64,000 bases of DNA, taken from contig NZ_CP021780.1 in assembly GCF_002192415.1 (NCBI RefSeq), positions 7,936,001 to 8,000,000 on the forward strand, written 5' to 3'. Below, one piece after another: positions 17,131 to 27,250 of the stretch. The translations under genes were made by a program, and so were the position numbers. Source of the DNA: Paenibacillus donghaensis (GTDB lineage: Bacteria > Bacillota > Bacilli > Paenibacillales > Paenibacillaceae). The notes under the pieces were generated by a model. The model made no database searches. It saw only the letters and a program-made list of their open reading frames with translations, and was not told where the DNA came from. Within the stretch, counting starts at the first letter, position 1; the number at the start of each line of letters is the position of its first letter.

Positions 17131-18507
17131 CTATAAATGAGCAAAAACGGATACAAAAAATTCCAAATCAAAGATCATGCTAATTTTAATCGTTTTTGAA
17201 TCACTTGAAAAGGAATGTTCTTTCGGCCGCAGTCATAGATAAACTGGGCGATATCTTGTTTGACTTGCTTGCGAACGGTGCGTAGCCCATCGCCAAAGGA
17301 ACAAGGCTGTTCAAGCCCCACGGTACAGAACAAATGTGTCCAGGCGAGTAGTGCCCATAGACGAATAAACGCAGTGGCCGAGCGAACTTGATACGTCTCG
17401 AATCCTAAATTACCTTTGGATTGTCTAAAGAAGATTTCAATCGGCCATCTTTTGCTGTAATACGTACAAATCGTCTCTGTCTCTAAAGACACATTCGTGC
17501 ACAAAAAGGCGCGTAAAGCTTTCGGCTGACCAAAGGCTTGCTCAGGCCAACAGAGAAGTACGACTGCATTCGGGATGTCGTTTAAGGCTCCCTCATATCG
17601 GTACGTCCAGTACGAAGAACCATTCACGGTCACGAGGTGAACGTCTTTTTTGGACACATGCGCGGCAAAATGCTGAACCGAGATCCGGATGCCTTGCGGA
17701 TAGAGAATACGATTGGTTTTTAAAGCGCCAATCAGGTGGTATCCTGCAGTCGCGTAGCTGTCAATGATCCGGGAGCAAGTAAACCAGGAATCGACAAGCG
17801 CATATCCCCCATATGGAGGCAAAGGCATCGTCGCAGCCATGTCACACACATGATCGATTTTAGTATAGACGGAGCCATCCGGATGAACTTTTTTTCTGTC
17901 GTATAGATCTATAGAATGAATCAATGCCGCTGCACCACATTGTACGATAGTGGCCTGAACCTGATGGCCCCAGACGGTTTTACCTTCGAGATGCGAATGA
18001 TGATATCCAGTCTGTTCGATGGGAGACTTGGCCTGTGACGAAGGCTTGGTCTTCTTGCAAATCGAATCATCATGAATCACAAATAGAGGCTCCGCCGTTT
18101 GTGTGGACTCGCGGAGTACATGACGAATAGATTCTTGCTTCACTTTATGTTGAAGAATCCTTTCGTCCCAGTGCCCGTGAGTCAAAAAGTGCCCGAGAGC
18201 AGTGCGGTGACACGGGCTATAATCGGCTAGATCTACGACCTTACCCCGAAATCCTTTGGACGTTGCTGCTGCCATGTAAGATAGGATATGATTCATCACG
18301 GGTTTAGAGAAATATAAAGGCAACCGGTGCTGCAATAAATAGTTGCGAAGCATTTGATGATCAGGTACGATGGCGGTATGGGACATTGTGAGTTCTCCTT
18401 CGGCTAAAAAGTGTGTTGTGGTGACTACTTTTTAACACAAGGAGAGCACTTTGTCTCTATTCTTTTTGATTTTACAGTTTACTGGAAGCGAATTTGCTCA
18501 TTTATAG
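17131..18507 (-). mobile_element. IS4/IS701-group insertion sequence, 1,377 bp, apparently intact
   Basis: Bounded by perfect 15-bp inverted repeats CTATAAATGAGCAAA (17131-17145 and, inverted, 18493-18507) and by 7-base direct repeats TTATTAA. It carries one full-length transposase gene on the minus strand. It interrupts the gene starting at 16875. Confidence 0.85.
17175..18386 (-). CDS. DDE transposase, IS4/IS701 group
   Basis: A 403-residue transposase. The catalytic triad is visible: Asp in LFVIHDDSICKKTKPS near 105, Asp in YGGYALVDSWFT near 195, and Glu in YSKRWPIEIFFRQSKGNLGF near 320, which includes the Y-(2)-R-(3)-E-(6)-K signature of IS4-like enzymes. The reading frame is unbroken and the terminal repeats are present, so the element may still move. 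The start at 18384-18386 follows AAGGAGAACTC. Confidence 0.9.
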   Translation of the reverse strand: MSHTAIVPDHQMLRNYLLQHRLPLYFSKPVMNHILSYMAAATSKGFRGKVVDLADYSPCHRTALGHFLTHGHWDERILQHKVKQESIRHVLRESTQTAEPLFVIHDDSICKKTKPSSQAKSPIEQTGYHHSHLEGKTVWGHQVQATIVQCGAAALIHSIDLYDRKKVHPDGSVYTKIDHVCDMAATMPLPPYGGYALVDSWFTCSRIIDSYATAGYHLIGALKTNRILYPQGIRISVQHFAAHVSKKDVHLVTVNGSSYWTYRYEGALNDIPNAVVLLCWPEQAFGQPKALRAFLCTNVSLETETICTYYSKRWPIEIFFRQSKGNLGFETYQVRSATAFIRLWALLAWTHLFCTVGLEQPCSFGDGLRTVRKQVKQDIAQFIYDCGRKNIPFQVIQKRLKLA

Positions 18508-18540
18508 TTATTAAATGAAACTTCAAAGGGAGTTTTTCAG

Positions 18541-19428
18541 GTGAAAAACTTCCTTGTCGGTCCATTTGGCTTTCTAATTTCTGAGCAACAAAGAATCCTC
18601 AGACCAAGTGTCACTGCTCCTTTGTGGTATTGTGAAGATCCGACGTGTAACTCTGCTCATGTTGTAAAATTATCGAGTGGTACTTGTCTTGTAGAAAATG
18701 TAATGGATTTTCTCCAGGAAAATATGAAGACTTTTGAAGGTGACCTAACAGACACTAAAATTAATAATTTGAAGCAATTAATCAGGAAAACAATTGCTTA
18801 CCACGAAGATATGCATCTAGAAGACTTACCATGGTTGCTTGCTAATTCTTTTCATGAAATTGAATTGAAAGTGATTTTGAGTGAGCTATTTAGGAAATAT
18901 TCCAAAAAAATCAGAGGGAAATTACAGAAATGGCAAACAGATAGTGAAAGATGGCGTAATTCAAATGAGCAAGTTATATCAACTCTTTCCAAGAGTGAAT
19001 GTCTACAGTTAATTTTACTTTTAGGGGATAATGAAATAACAGAGACAATTGAATTATTAATCGAAGGTAACAAAATAACAATCCCTTCTACAGAAATAAG
19101 GGAATCTTCTCCTAGAAGAATAACTTACGGTTGGCTGGAACTAATATGTGAGTGTTCCGACAAGGGAATAAGATCTATTGATAAGCGTAATATTAATCAA
19201 ATAGCATTTTCCAGGATCAAGTACCTGATAAGAAATATATACATGCAAGAACCATCAATTCTAGAATGGAAACTCAGAAGTATAAAGGAAAGTAATACTG
19301 ACACAAAACTGGATAGGTATTTAATTGAAAAAGACCCCTCTGTTGTAGTAAGAGAACTCATTTTAGACTCTAAGGAACATACAGAAAAATGTTTTTCATA
19401 TCTAAAATTTGGGTACTTCTATTATCCG
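18541..19428 (+). pseudogene. Middle segment of the IS-broken 722-codon gene
   Basis: This segment is open from the end of the first IS (18515) to the second. GTG 18541 could start translation but has only GGGAG about ten bases upstream, so a truncated product is conceivable. It contains the YCEDPTCNSAH zinc-like cluster and helices with many Lys and Glu. In the present sequence the frame runs 15 bases into the IS256 end and stops at 19443. Confidence 0.75.
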
Positions 19429-20848
19429 GATGGCGTAAAATAGTTTGTGTAAGGACCGGGGAGTCTAGTAAACGACAAAAAAGTAGGGTATCCTTGGGAA
19501 TGCGAAGTCACCAAGAAAAGGAGCCCTACTCAATGACAAGTATACAACAAAACCCGTTCCAGGATCTACTCGAAAATAGCATCCAAAGTTTTCTGAAAGA
19601 AAAGATTGAACTCATGCTCCGCGAAGAAATCAAAAATTACCTCGGTGTCGAACATCCGGAAGACTCCAATACTCGCAACGGATATTACACCCGCACCTGG
19701 GAAACACGCCACGGCCTGATCCCCGACCTGAACGTCCCACGGGATCGGCAGGGTCTGTTCCAGACGGAGCTCTTTGAGCCGTACCAGCGCCGGGAGGCGT
19801 GGCTGGAAGACACCGTGATCCACATGTATAAAGGGGGCATGAGCACCCGGGATATCGCCTCGTTTATCGAAAAAATGTTTGGGACCTCGTACTCTCCAAC
19901 GACGGTGAGCAACATCACCGGCACGGTGCTTGAAGATGTTGCCGCCTGGCAAAATCGTCCGCTCTCTAAGCGTTACTCGGTCATCTATCTGGATGGCATG
20001 TACGTCAAGCTGAAGCGTCAAACCGTGGCCAGTGAAGTCATCTACATCGCGATGGGGATCGACGAAGACGGGCACCGGGAAATTCTCAGCTTCGCTATTG
20101 GCGGCAAGGAGAGCGCGTATGGCTGGCGGGAAGTGCTGGCGTGCATGAGGTGCTGCTGGGCGTCTTTGACGGGCTGGCCGGGCTGGAGGAAGCCTTCAAG
20201 GAAACCTACCCCAAAGCCGATGTCCAGCGCTGTGTGACCCACAAGATACGCAACACGCTGCCCAAAATTCGGGATACCCACAAGACCGAGATGGTCGGCG
20301 ATTTGAAGACCATTTACACCGCACCGGATAAGGATGTGGCACTTGCCAACTTTGATGTGGTGCTGAAGAAATGGGGCAAAATCTATCCCAAGGAACTGGA
20401 GTCCTGGGGAGAGCAGCTGGATGTGTTGCTGCGCTTTTACGACTACCCACCCCAGATCTGGTACGCCATTTACACGTCCAACCCGATCGAGCGAACCAAC
20501 AAAGAAATCCGCAAACGGCTGCGTCCCATGAACAGTTTGACCAATATGGATGCCGCCGAAAAGATTGTCTATTTGGAAGCGATGGGGTACAACGAGAGAT
20601 GGAGCCGACGTGTCCTGCGGGGGTTTGGGGACCCCCAGACGAAAGCCGCTTTGAGTAAAAAGTTTGCGGAAAAGTATCCCCCAGCCCAAGACAACTAAAA
20701 ACAAAACCGACGGCAGACGCAACTGGATATGAAAGGAAATTTTCGCAGGGGGGATCCCCCCTGACCCTTTGAATACCATTCATATCCATTGTCCCAATGG
20801 ATATCCTACAACCCTTAAAAATAATTACACAAACTTCTTGACGCTACC
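19429..20848 (+). mobile_element. IS256-family insertion sequence, 1,420 bp, defective
   Basis: Bounded by 24-bp imperfect inverted repeats (19429-19452 and 20825-20848, five mismatches, shared core AGTTTGTGTAA) and flanked by an 8-base target duplication ATTATCCG at 19421-19428 and 20849-20856. Eight-base duplications are usual for IS256. The transposase gene inside is frameshifted. It is inserted in the same gene as the element at 17131. Confidence 0.9.
19533..20698 (+). pseudogene. IS256-family transposase, frameshifted
   Basis: Mutator-type DDE transposase. The N-terminal part starts at ATG 19533 after AAAGGAG and includes TRNGYYTRTWETRHG and the first Asp in VIYLDGMYVKLK. The frame breaks near 20135-20145, where REVLA should continue into GVHEVLLGVFDGLAGLEEAF; that continuation is in another frame and a few codons appear missing. 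The second part carries the second Asp (VFDGLAG), QRCVTHKIRN and the Glu in TSNPIERTNKEIRKRLRPM. The enzyme is split, so the copy needs help in trans to move. Confidence 0.88.
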
Positions 20849-20856
20849 ATTATCCG

Positions 20857-21855
20857 AGTAATGAAGATGAAGATGAAAGAATTATTAAGAAAATTTTATG
20901 GAAATTAGGATTTAATCAAATGTCTTTTCCTAAGAGTCAATCTTTGTTTTGGGATAGACTTAAAAGATTCAAAGAAGTTGCTTCGAGTGTGATATCCCGA
21001 AACGAAAATGATAAAGAAATAATTCGTAGTGAAGCAATTAATTTTTTTGTATCTTTAGAAGAAATTCTTGAAAATGCCCTTTCTTTTACTTCATGGATGC
21101 TATTTTCTGATCACTTCTCTAAAACCCACTTCAGCTATAGTTTTGAGGATGGTCTTAACATTATGGTAGAGAAATTGAATGGAGCAATGTTTGGTGATGA
21201 TGAAAAATTAGAGTTAAATCCTAAAGGTAAGAATACTTTATTTCCTTTGATCACCGGGTTCGGGATACTTGCAAAATTATGTGAGTCTGTAATGATCGAA
21301 AGAGATAAATATGTTAAACCATTCGAGAATCTTCCTCACTACTCAAGGAATTCTGAACTTATCGAATTCCCATTTAGACACAATATACATTTATTAAATG
21401 TGAATTTGGAGGATATTCAAAAAATTATCACATTGTTAAAGAACACAACTATAGTATTAGAAACAAATCAAGTATGTAGTATAAGAAATCGTATAAAGCA
21501 TAATAGAATAGACTTTCCCAGCACTGAAGAAATTGTTTCCTGCTGTAATTCAATTAATGACATAATAAACCAGTTAGAAATTTACGGATTGTACCCTTCA
21601 ATCTCAAATTTTAAAAGAAAAATTTCGGATCAATATGACAGAAAAATTAGTACGTATTTAGATTATAGAGATCGAGAAATAAATATAATAAGAAGTGGAC
21701 GATACACACCGTTCACATTGCCAAATGATACACAATTTCTAATAATTGTACCAGCTCTTCATATTGGTACTACGACTGAGTTTTTAAGGTTTCGAATTAT
21801 CGAGGCATCCCCATATATGGAAGTATGGAAAGGGCATCCTGCAAAAAGGTTATAG
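20857..21855 (+). pseudogene. 3' segment of the IS-broken 722-codon gene
   Basis: The last 332 codons of the interrupted gene, in phase with 18541-19428. An internal ATG at 20920 has no ribosome site. The segment begins SNEDEDERIIKKILWKLGF, is mostly helical, and ends FRIIEASPYMEVWKGHPAKRL. No known domain is recognised. The region after it (21856-22425) holds two hairpins, a methyltransferase tail and a promoter. Confidence 0.75.
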
Positions 21856-22018
21856 AAGTTTTTAGTACTTATTACATGGTGATGAAGCCAAATACAATAA
21901 ATTTGCATGCGATGAACTAGGAGATTAGTATTTAAAGTGTTGTTTGCTTGAAGGTGGATTCGATAGTAAGCTCAACTTCAACACATAAACGAACCGTCCT
22001 TAAGATTAACAAAACAAA

Positions 22019-22050
22019 AGCCTGACAGGCGAAAATCTACTAGTCAGGCT
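22019..22050 (-). terminator. Hairpin with a T-rich tail on the minus strand
   Basis: An 8-bp stem AGCCTGAC / GTCAGGCT with a 16-base loop. The T-rich run (TTTGTTTTG) is on the minus-strand side, so it would end leftward transcription, although no leftward gene remains here. Confidence 0.5.
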
Positions 22051-22080
22051 AAAAGTCTAGGGGCACATCATATAAGGATT

Positions 22081-22170
22081 GTTCACACTGAGCACTCGAC
22101 ACATGTGGAGTCGGTGGCGCTTCTTGCCCGAAAAAAACCAAATATACAAAACAACCGAGAAAATATTTGA
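22081..22170 (+). pseudogene. 3'-end remnant resembling a TrmA/RlmD-type methyltransferase (copy C)
   Basis: Thirty codons reading VHTEHSTHVESVALLARKK before TGA at 22168-22170. This is the third occurrence of the HVExVxLLxR tail in the window (also 4618 and 6478). No catalytic part is present. Confidence 0.4.
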
Positions 22171-22243
22171 CACCAGAAAAGGTAGATGGAATCAAAGTTG
22201 CTTCAAAGCATTTTCGAATAATTTAATACTGGCTACGAAAATA

Positions 22244-22283
22244 AAAAGTTGTTTGCTCTTAAACAGTGCAGGCAACTTTTTTT
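22244..22283 (+). terminator. Intrinsic terminator upstream of the type I restriction operon
   Basis: AAAAAGTTG ... CAACTTTTTTT with an inner TGC/GCA pair and a T-run. It isolates the restriction operon from upstream transcription. Confidence 0.65.
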
Positions 22284-22346
22284 GTACAAAATTTAATACC
22301 GCTTTCTTATCTTGAATTGTAATTTTTTTAAATTAAAAAAATAATC

Positions 22347-22375
22347 TTGATTTTTCGCAGTCTATTTGATAAACT
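22347..22375 (+). promoter_or_regulatory. Possible sigma-A promoter for the restriction operon
   Basis: TTGATT at 22347-22352 and TAAACT at 22370-22375 are spaced 17 bases apart, about 50 bases before the first start codon. The -10 match is weak. Confidence 0.35.
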
Positions 22376-22425
22376 GTGAATATAAAGCGGTTTGAAAATT
22401 AAATTTAAGAAAGGCACAAATTCAT

Positions 22426-23001
22426 ATGAAGAGGTTGGATGATATAGTTGAGTTCGTAAGTGGCTCGTCGCAATTCAGAATTAAAGAAGTGTCTGATGAT
22501 AAAGCACCACTTTATACCTATTATGGACAATCAGAAATTGAAGATGATTTGCTAGGAATTGATTCTAATGGTAGGGACAGCAAAAAAGTGCGAACTTTTG
22601 ATCGAGTGAATACACTATGTCAAGGTGATCTTGTCTTTAGTTTGATATCGGGAGAATCTACTATAGTTAGTGCAAATCATCACGGATATCTATACACGCA
22701 AAACTACGTTAAGTTAGTAACAAATGAAAAGGTGGATTCAAAATATCTTGTTTACTTACTTAATGAAGATAAATTCATTAAAAAACAGCTTCAAATGGGA
22801 TTACAGGGGTCACAAGTTCTAAAATACACGTTGAAACAAGTGAAAGAACTTGAATTTCTTGAATTGCCAAAAATGGAAATTCAACTCATTACCGGTGAAC
22901 TTTATTTCAGCCAATTACGGTTGGAAGCGTTAAAAAAAAGAGTTTCAAATTTGGAAACTGCTATAGTACTAGAAAAACTTAGGGAGGCAAGCAATAAATG
23001 A
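22426..23001 (+). CDS. Half-length type I specificity-like protein
   Basis: A 191-residue protein with one target-recognition-like domain (about 1-150, with TYYGQSEIEDDLLGID and LQGSQVLKYTLKQVKELEF) and one C-terminal conserved helix (LYFSQLRLEALKKRVSNLET). Normal HsdS has two of each. It resembles restriction endonuclease S-domain proteins and may dimerise to form a full specificity unit or modulate the system. Its stop overlaps the hsdR start by four bases, so it is the first gene of the operon. Confidence 0.75.
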   Translation: MKRLDDIVEFVSGSSQFRIKEVSDDKAPLYTYYGQSEIEDDLLGIDSNGRDSKKVRTFDRVNTLCQGDLVFSLISGESTIVSANHHGYLYTQNYVKLVTNEKVDSKYLVYLLNEDKFIKKQLQMGLQGSQVLKYTLKQVKELEFLELPKMEIQLITGELYFSQLRLEALKKRVSNLETAIVLEKLREASNK

Positions 23002-26000
23002 CCGAGAATCAATTTGAAACCGATTTAATTCAATACCTTACAAGTGGCACAATTACAAAATCAGAACATCATGAAGGGATAAGCAACTTTGTTGTCAACG
23101 AATCAAATATGGATTACATAGTGAAAACCAAACATTGGAAATATGGATCAACTATTAAAACGACAGATCAACTCTGGGGTAACTTCAAGGCGATCCTGGA
23201 ACAACACAATCAAAATACACTTGAACATCCTTTAAGCGTTGTGGAATTTAATCAGGTTAAGAAAATAATCTCTGATATTCAGACACCTTATGAAGCGGGG
23301 CAGTTCTTGTATGGCTTAAATGGAGTGTCGCAAATCGAGATTGATTTAGACGATGGACGCCATGTATTTCTTACCGTTTTTGATCAAAAACAAATAGGGG
23401 CAGGGGATACTGTTTATCAAGTAGTCAATCAAATTGAACGACCAGCAATTATCGCAGGAAAACTAAATCGCTGTTTTGACACGACTTTACTGATTAATGG
23501 TCTGCCGATCATTCAAATCGAGGAAAAGCGTGATACTCGTGATGTCAATGAAGCGCTCAATCAAATGCATCAATATATTGATGAAAATCAATATCGGGAT
23601 ATTTTCTCAACTTTGCAAATTTTGGTGGCTATAACACCAAATAATGTGAAGTATATGGCTAATACTACGCCAGATAAATTTAATAAGGACTTCGCTTTCA
23701 ACTGGCAGCGCAAGAGTGACAATACCATCGTTCGCAACTGGAAAGAATTCGCAGACTCTATGCTTTCTATTCCAATGGCACATCAAATGGCTACCAACTA
23801 CATGATCTTAGATGGCACAAAAAACAAACAAATGTTGAAAGTGATGCGTCCGTATCAAGTATATGCGACCCAGAATGTGATTGAGGGCTTGAAACGTTCA
23901 GATTTTGAGCTCGGCACCCATAAAATCGGCTATATCTGGCACACAACTGGAGCGGGTAAAACGATCACAAGCTTCAAAACAGCATGGCTGGCAAGCCGTA
24001 TGCCGAAGGTGGACAAGGTTGTCTTTGTTGTGGATCGAATTGCTTTAACCAAGCAAACCAATGAAAATTACAAAGCTTATGATCCTGATGCGACCGAAGA
24101 CACATTGGGCAGCGTTCAAAACACAGACAATACGACTGATTTGAGTCGTAAGCTTAAAAGTAAAGACAACAGCATTGTTGTAACTTCTGTTCAAAAACTG
24201 GACACGTTGGTGAAACGCAAAACTTTTAAAGCTCCAGATAAAAATATCGTATTTATCGTGGACGAAGCCCATCGTTCAACAGGCGGTGACTCATTCAGGA
24301 ATATCCAAAAAGCTTTTAAAAAATCCGCTTGGGTGGGTTATACGGGAACGCCGATGTTTGATGAAACGACCACCGGTCTTCGAACAGAAGATATTTTTGG
24401 TCCGCTCTTACACGCTTATACCATTCGGGAAGCCATTGCTGACCGCAATGTTTTAGGGTTCAAAGTTGATTTCGAGACCACCATTAACGAAAAACAAATG
24501 AAAGAACAATATCTTCCTGCGTTCTACCGTGAACGTTATCCCAAATGGATGGAAGAACGAATTCAGGAGAAAATCAATAATCTCTCCCAAGAAGATATGG
24601 ATGATGCTGTTGAACCCAGTTTCTACGACGAAAACCCGGATCACGTCAAATTAGTAGTCGAGGACATTTTTAAAAATTGGCGTAATCGTTCGAATGAAGG
24701 AAAGTATAATGCTTTGTTTACAACTCACGTGGGCGGCGGTAAAGCAAGTACGCCAATGGCGATGATGTATTTTAATGAGTTTCAACGTATCAACGAAGAA
24801 AATAAAAAGAATGGCGGACAAACCTTAAAAGTTGCTGTGACATTTAGTCAAAATACTTCAAATAACGATGGTATGCTTGCCGCCAATCAAGGTCTGCACT
24901 ATGCGATTACCGCTTATAATGCCGAATTTAGTACATCCTTTGGGATGGACGATGTTTCCGGCTATACGCAAGACGTGGCTTCACGCTTGAATAAATCCGC
25001 CTCAGACCGAAATTTTCTTGATCTCGTTATTGTGGTTGACCAATTATTGACGGGTTTTGACGCACCTGAACTTAACACGCTTTATGTGGATCGCACCTTA
25101 AAAGGAGCCGGATTAATTCAAGCTTATTCCAGAACGAACCGGATTTCGGATATGCAAGAAAAACCGTGGGGACGTGTAGTGAATTATCGCTGGCCTGCTC
25201 AAAATGAGAAGTTGATGAATAAAGCGCTCGCTGTTTACGCCAATAAAGACTCAGCCATATTGCCGGAAGACAAACAACGTGAATCCAATCAGGAAGACGG
25301 GATCATTGCCAAGCCCTTTGAAGATGTATTTAGCGAAGTGAAAGAAGTGGTTGGCAAGCTGGGTAACTTAACGTCTAATTTTCAACAGTTGCCTCCATCT
25401 GAAAAGAAAAAGGACGAGATGCTTGATTTGCTTCGTGAGTATAACAGAGGAATGGCAAAATTAAAGCAGTATGATCCCGATGAAGTTGAGGGTGAAAACG
25501 TCGGATTTAACTATGATGATCCGGAGGAGTTATTAGAGAAGCTAGGGATGACTTCAGAGCAAGAAGTTATGTTGACAACAGTGTTAACCAATGAACTCAA
25601 GTCGCATATTGCGAAAGAGAAGAAAATCCCTGTATATCAAATCGAACTGCGGATGACACATGTGAAAGATGTTAAAGTGGATTATGATTATCTGACTGAA
25701 CTCGTGGAAAAATTATTAAACCAAGTTCATGAAGGTAAAGATCGAGAAGCCAAAGAGACGCAAGAAAAAATCAACCAGTTTGCTAATGGGTTGGATGATC
25801 GTCACTATGCGACTAAGATTATGAATGCGGCTACTGCTATTATTGAAGGACACTTCCCGCCTGCTGGTTCTGATTTCAAGTATCCTGTGAAACTAGAGGA
25901 CAGTGAGTTGGTTATCCAGCAAGCGAACAATATTAGTCTGGATCGCATGTTTCTTGACTTTCGGGTGAAGTGGGGAATCGCGGATATTATCACAAGCGCC

Positions 26001-26207
26001 CAAATGCGAGAATTGTTTAGCCGCCATCGCTACGGCTTGCAAGACCTGGATGATACGGGCCAAATCCGTGACATTATCGCTCAAGCCAGTTCTAACTATG
26101 CGCTACTCTCTCATGACGAAAAAGTACAGTCATTAACTAAGATGAAATATCGAAACGGGTTGCGCGACGCGATTTACAAACTGGCAGATGAACTGGTAAA
26201 AAGTTAA
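22998..26207 (+). CDS. hsdR: Type I restriction enzyme R subunit
   Basis: A 1,069-residue translocase-nuclease that cuts unmodified DNA when complexed with M and S. The nuclease motif is in NGLPIIQIEEKRDTRD near 170-180 (ExK). The SF2 motor has Walker A TTGAGKT near 317, DEAH at 422 (IVDEAHRSTG), VGYTGTPM near 448, and motif VI-like IQAYSRTNRI near 710. Length and motif order are normal and the frame is intact. It lies second in the operon, upstream of M and S, the reverse of many type I operons. Confidence 0.95.
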   Translation: MTENQFETDLIQYLTSGTITKSEHHEGISNFVVNESNMDYIVKTKHWKYGSTIKTTDQLWGNFKAILEQHNQNTLEHPLSVVEFNQVKKIISDIQTPYEAGQFLYGLNGVSQIEIDLDDGRHVFLTVFDQKQIGAGDTVYQVVNQIERPAIIAGKLNRCFDTTLLINGLPIIQIEEKRDTRDVNEALNQMHQYIDENQYRDIFSTLQILVAITPNNVKYMANTTPDKFNKDFAFNWQRKSDNTIVRNWKEFADSMLSIPMAHQMATNYMILDGTKNKQMLKVMRPYQVYATQNVIEGLKRSDFELGTHKIGYIWHTTGAGKTITSFKTAWLASRMPKVDKVVFVVDRIALTKQTNENYKAYDPDATEDTLGSVQNTDNTTDLSRKLKSKDNSIVVTSVQKLDTLVKRKTFKAPDKNIVFIVDEAHRSTGGDSFRNIQKAFKKSAWVGYTGTPMFDETTTGLRTEDIFGPLLHAYTIREAIADRNVLGFKVDFETTINEKQMKEQYLPAFYRERYPKWMEERIQEKINNLSQEDMDDAVEPSFYDENPDHVKLVVEDIFKNWRNRSNEGKYNALFTTHVGGGKASTPMAMMYFNEFQRINEENKKNGGQTLKVAVTFSQNTSNNDGMLAANQGLHYAITAYNAEFSTSFGMDDVSGYTQDVASRLNKSASDRNFLDLVIVVDQLLTGFDAPELNTLYVDRTLKGAGLIQAYSRTNRISDMQEKPWGRVVNYRWPAQNEKLMNKALAVYANKDSAILPEDKQRESNQEDGIIAKPFEDVFSEVKEVVGKLGNLTSNFQQLPPSEKKKDEMLDLLREYNRGMAKLKQYDPDEVEGENVGFNYDDPEELLEKLGMTSEQEVMLTTVLTNELKSHIAKEKKIPVYQIELRMTHVKDVKVDYDYLTELVEKLLNQVHEGKDREAKETQEKINQFANGLDDRHYATKIMNAATAIIEGHFPPAGSDFKYPVKLEDSELVIQQANNISLDRMFLDFRVKWGIADIITSAQMRELFSRHRYGLQDLDDTGQIRDIIAQASSNYALLSHDEKVQSLTKMKYRNGLRDAIYKLADELVKS

Positions 26208-26251
26208 TAAATTCGAAACTGTTCAATAAGACGGGGAGATGGGAGATCGGG

Positions 26252-27250
26252 ATGAAAGAAATACAATTTTTGATGTATGATGCCGATGAGAAAGTGGAAG
26301 TTCTTGTTCAAGACGAAACAATTTGGGCAACCCAAAAAACTATCGCAGAGTTGTTTGATGTTGATAGAACGTCAATCTCTCGTCATTTGAAAAATATTTT
26401 TGAGATAGGTGAGCTCGATGAAAAAGTGGTTATTGCAGAAATTGCACATACCACTCAACACGGGGCAATAGAAGGAAAAACACAAACGAAACCAGTGAAA
26501 TATTACAACTTGGATGCTGTTATCTCAGTTGGCTATCGTGTAAATTCGCAAAAGGCAACAAAGTTCCGGATCTGGGCAACGGATGTTTTAAAAGACTATA
26601 TCCAAAAAGGTTTTAAAATTAATGTTGAACGTATGAAACAAGGCGAGAATGTTTTTGGCAAGGATTACTTTCGCGAGTTGATTGAAACTGTTCGTTCCAT
26701 TCGAGCAAGTGAACGACGGATATGGCAACAAATATCCGATGTATTTGCGGAAATTTCATACGACTATGACAGAAACGCAGACGTTACGAAGAAGTTTTAT
26801 GCGACCGTTCAAAACAAGTTTCATTATGCGATCACAGGCAAAACGGCTGCTGAAATTGTTTATGACAGTGCCGATAAAGACAAGGAACATATGGGGCTTA
26901 CTTCTTGGAAGAACTCGCCCGATGGCCGAATCTTGCAATCCGACGTATCCATTGCAAAGAATTATTTATTGGAAAAAGAAATTCGCAGTCTGGAGCGTAA
27001 CGTATCCGCTTATTTTGACTATGTTGAGCGTCTGCTCGAAGATGAGGTTTTATTGGGAATGCAGGACTTCGCGAAAAGCATTGATGAATTCTTAACATTC
27101 AACCGCTATGAAATTCTGGATGGAAATGGGCGCATTTCACAAAGTAAGGCTAAGGAAAAGGCGATCGGTGAGTATAAAGAATTCAACAAACATCAAAAAA
27201 TAGTGTCTGATTTTGATCGAGTAATCAAGACCATACAGGGAGAGCAGTAA
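26252..27250 (+). CDS. RhuM-family protein within the type I operon
   Basis: A 332-residue protein with an N-terminal winged-helix-like part (DVDRTSISRHLKNIFEIGEL) and the RhuM core: KPVKYYNLDAVISVGYRVNS, VRSIRASERRIWQQISDVFA and ITGKTAAEIVYDSAD. RhuM proteins often lie inside type I restriction operons; the family was named as virulence-associated and its activity is unresolved. The stop shares bases with the hsdS start (TAATG), so the pair is coupled. A GGGGAGATGGGAG stretch precedes the ATG at 26252. Confidence 0.88.
   Translation: MKEIQFLMYDADEKVEVLVQDETIWATQKTIAELFDVDRTSISRHLKNIFEIGELDEKVVIAEIAHTTQHGAIEGKTQTKPVKYYNLDAVISVGYRVNSQKATKFRIWATDVLKDYIQKGFKINVERMKQGENVFGKDYFRELIETVRSIRASERRIWQQISDVFAEISYDYDRNADVTKKFYATVQNKFHYAITGKTAAEIVYDSADKDKEHMGLTSWKNSPDGRILQSDVSIAKNYLLEKEIRSLERNVSAYFDYVERLLEDEVLLGMQDFAKSIDEFLTFNRYEILDGNGRISQSKAKEKAIGEYKEFNKHQKIVSDFDRVIKTIQGEQ

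Larger units (their letters stand above)
16875..21855 (+). pseudogene. Large unrecognised gene (about 722 codons) interrupted by two insertion sequences
   Basis: Three pieces form one frame once the mobile elements and one copy of each target repeat are removed: 16875-17130, 18515-19428 and 20857-21855. The first junction keeps phase (A at 17130 plus AT at 18515-18516 gives one codon), and so does the second (CCG at 19426-19428 then AGT at 20857). GGAGGGGG at 16864-16871 is followed at normal spacing by ATA, not ATG, so the start codon also appears mutated or unusual. The protein would begin SDKFRNITNEEIKLALLIVG. It has a Cys cluster LWYCEDPTCNSAH near residue 115, a possible zinc site, and long helical stretches. 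I do not recognise the family. It sits divergent from the 15.7 kb gene and upstream of a type I system. Confidence 0.8.

Noticed and set aside
19566..20789. Several long minus-strand open frames inside the IS256 element
   Set aside because: They are antisense to the transposase, whose DDE motifs are clear on the plus strand; GC-rich coding sequence commonly gives such shadows.
22079..22315. A 78-codon plus-strand open frame
   Set aside because: No ribosome site. It overlaps, in another frame, the short methyltransferase tail and continues through a terminator.
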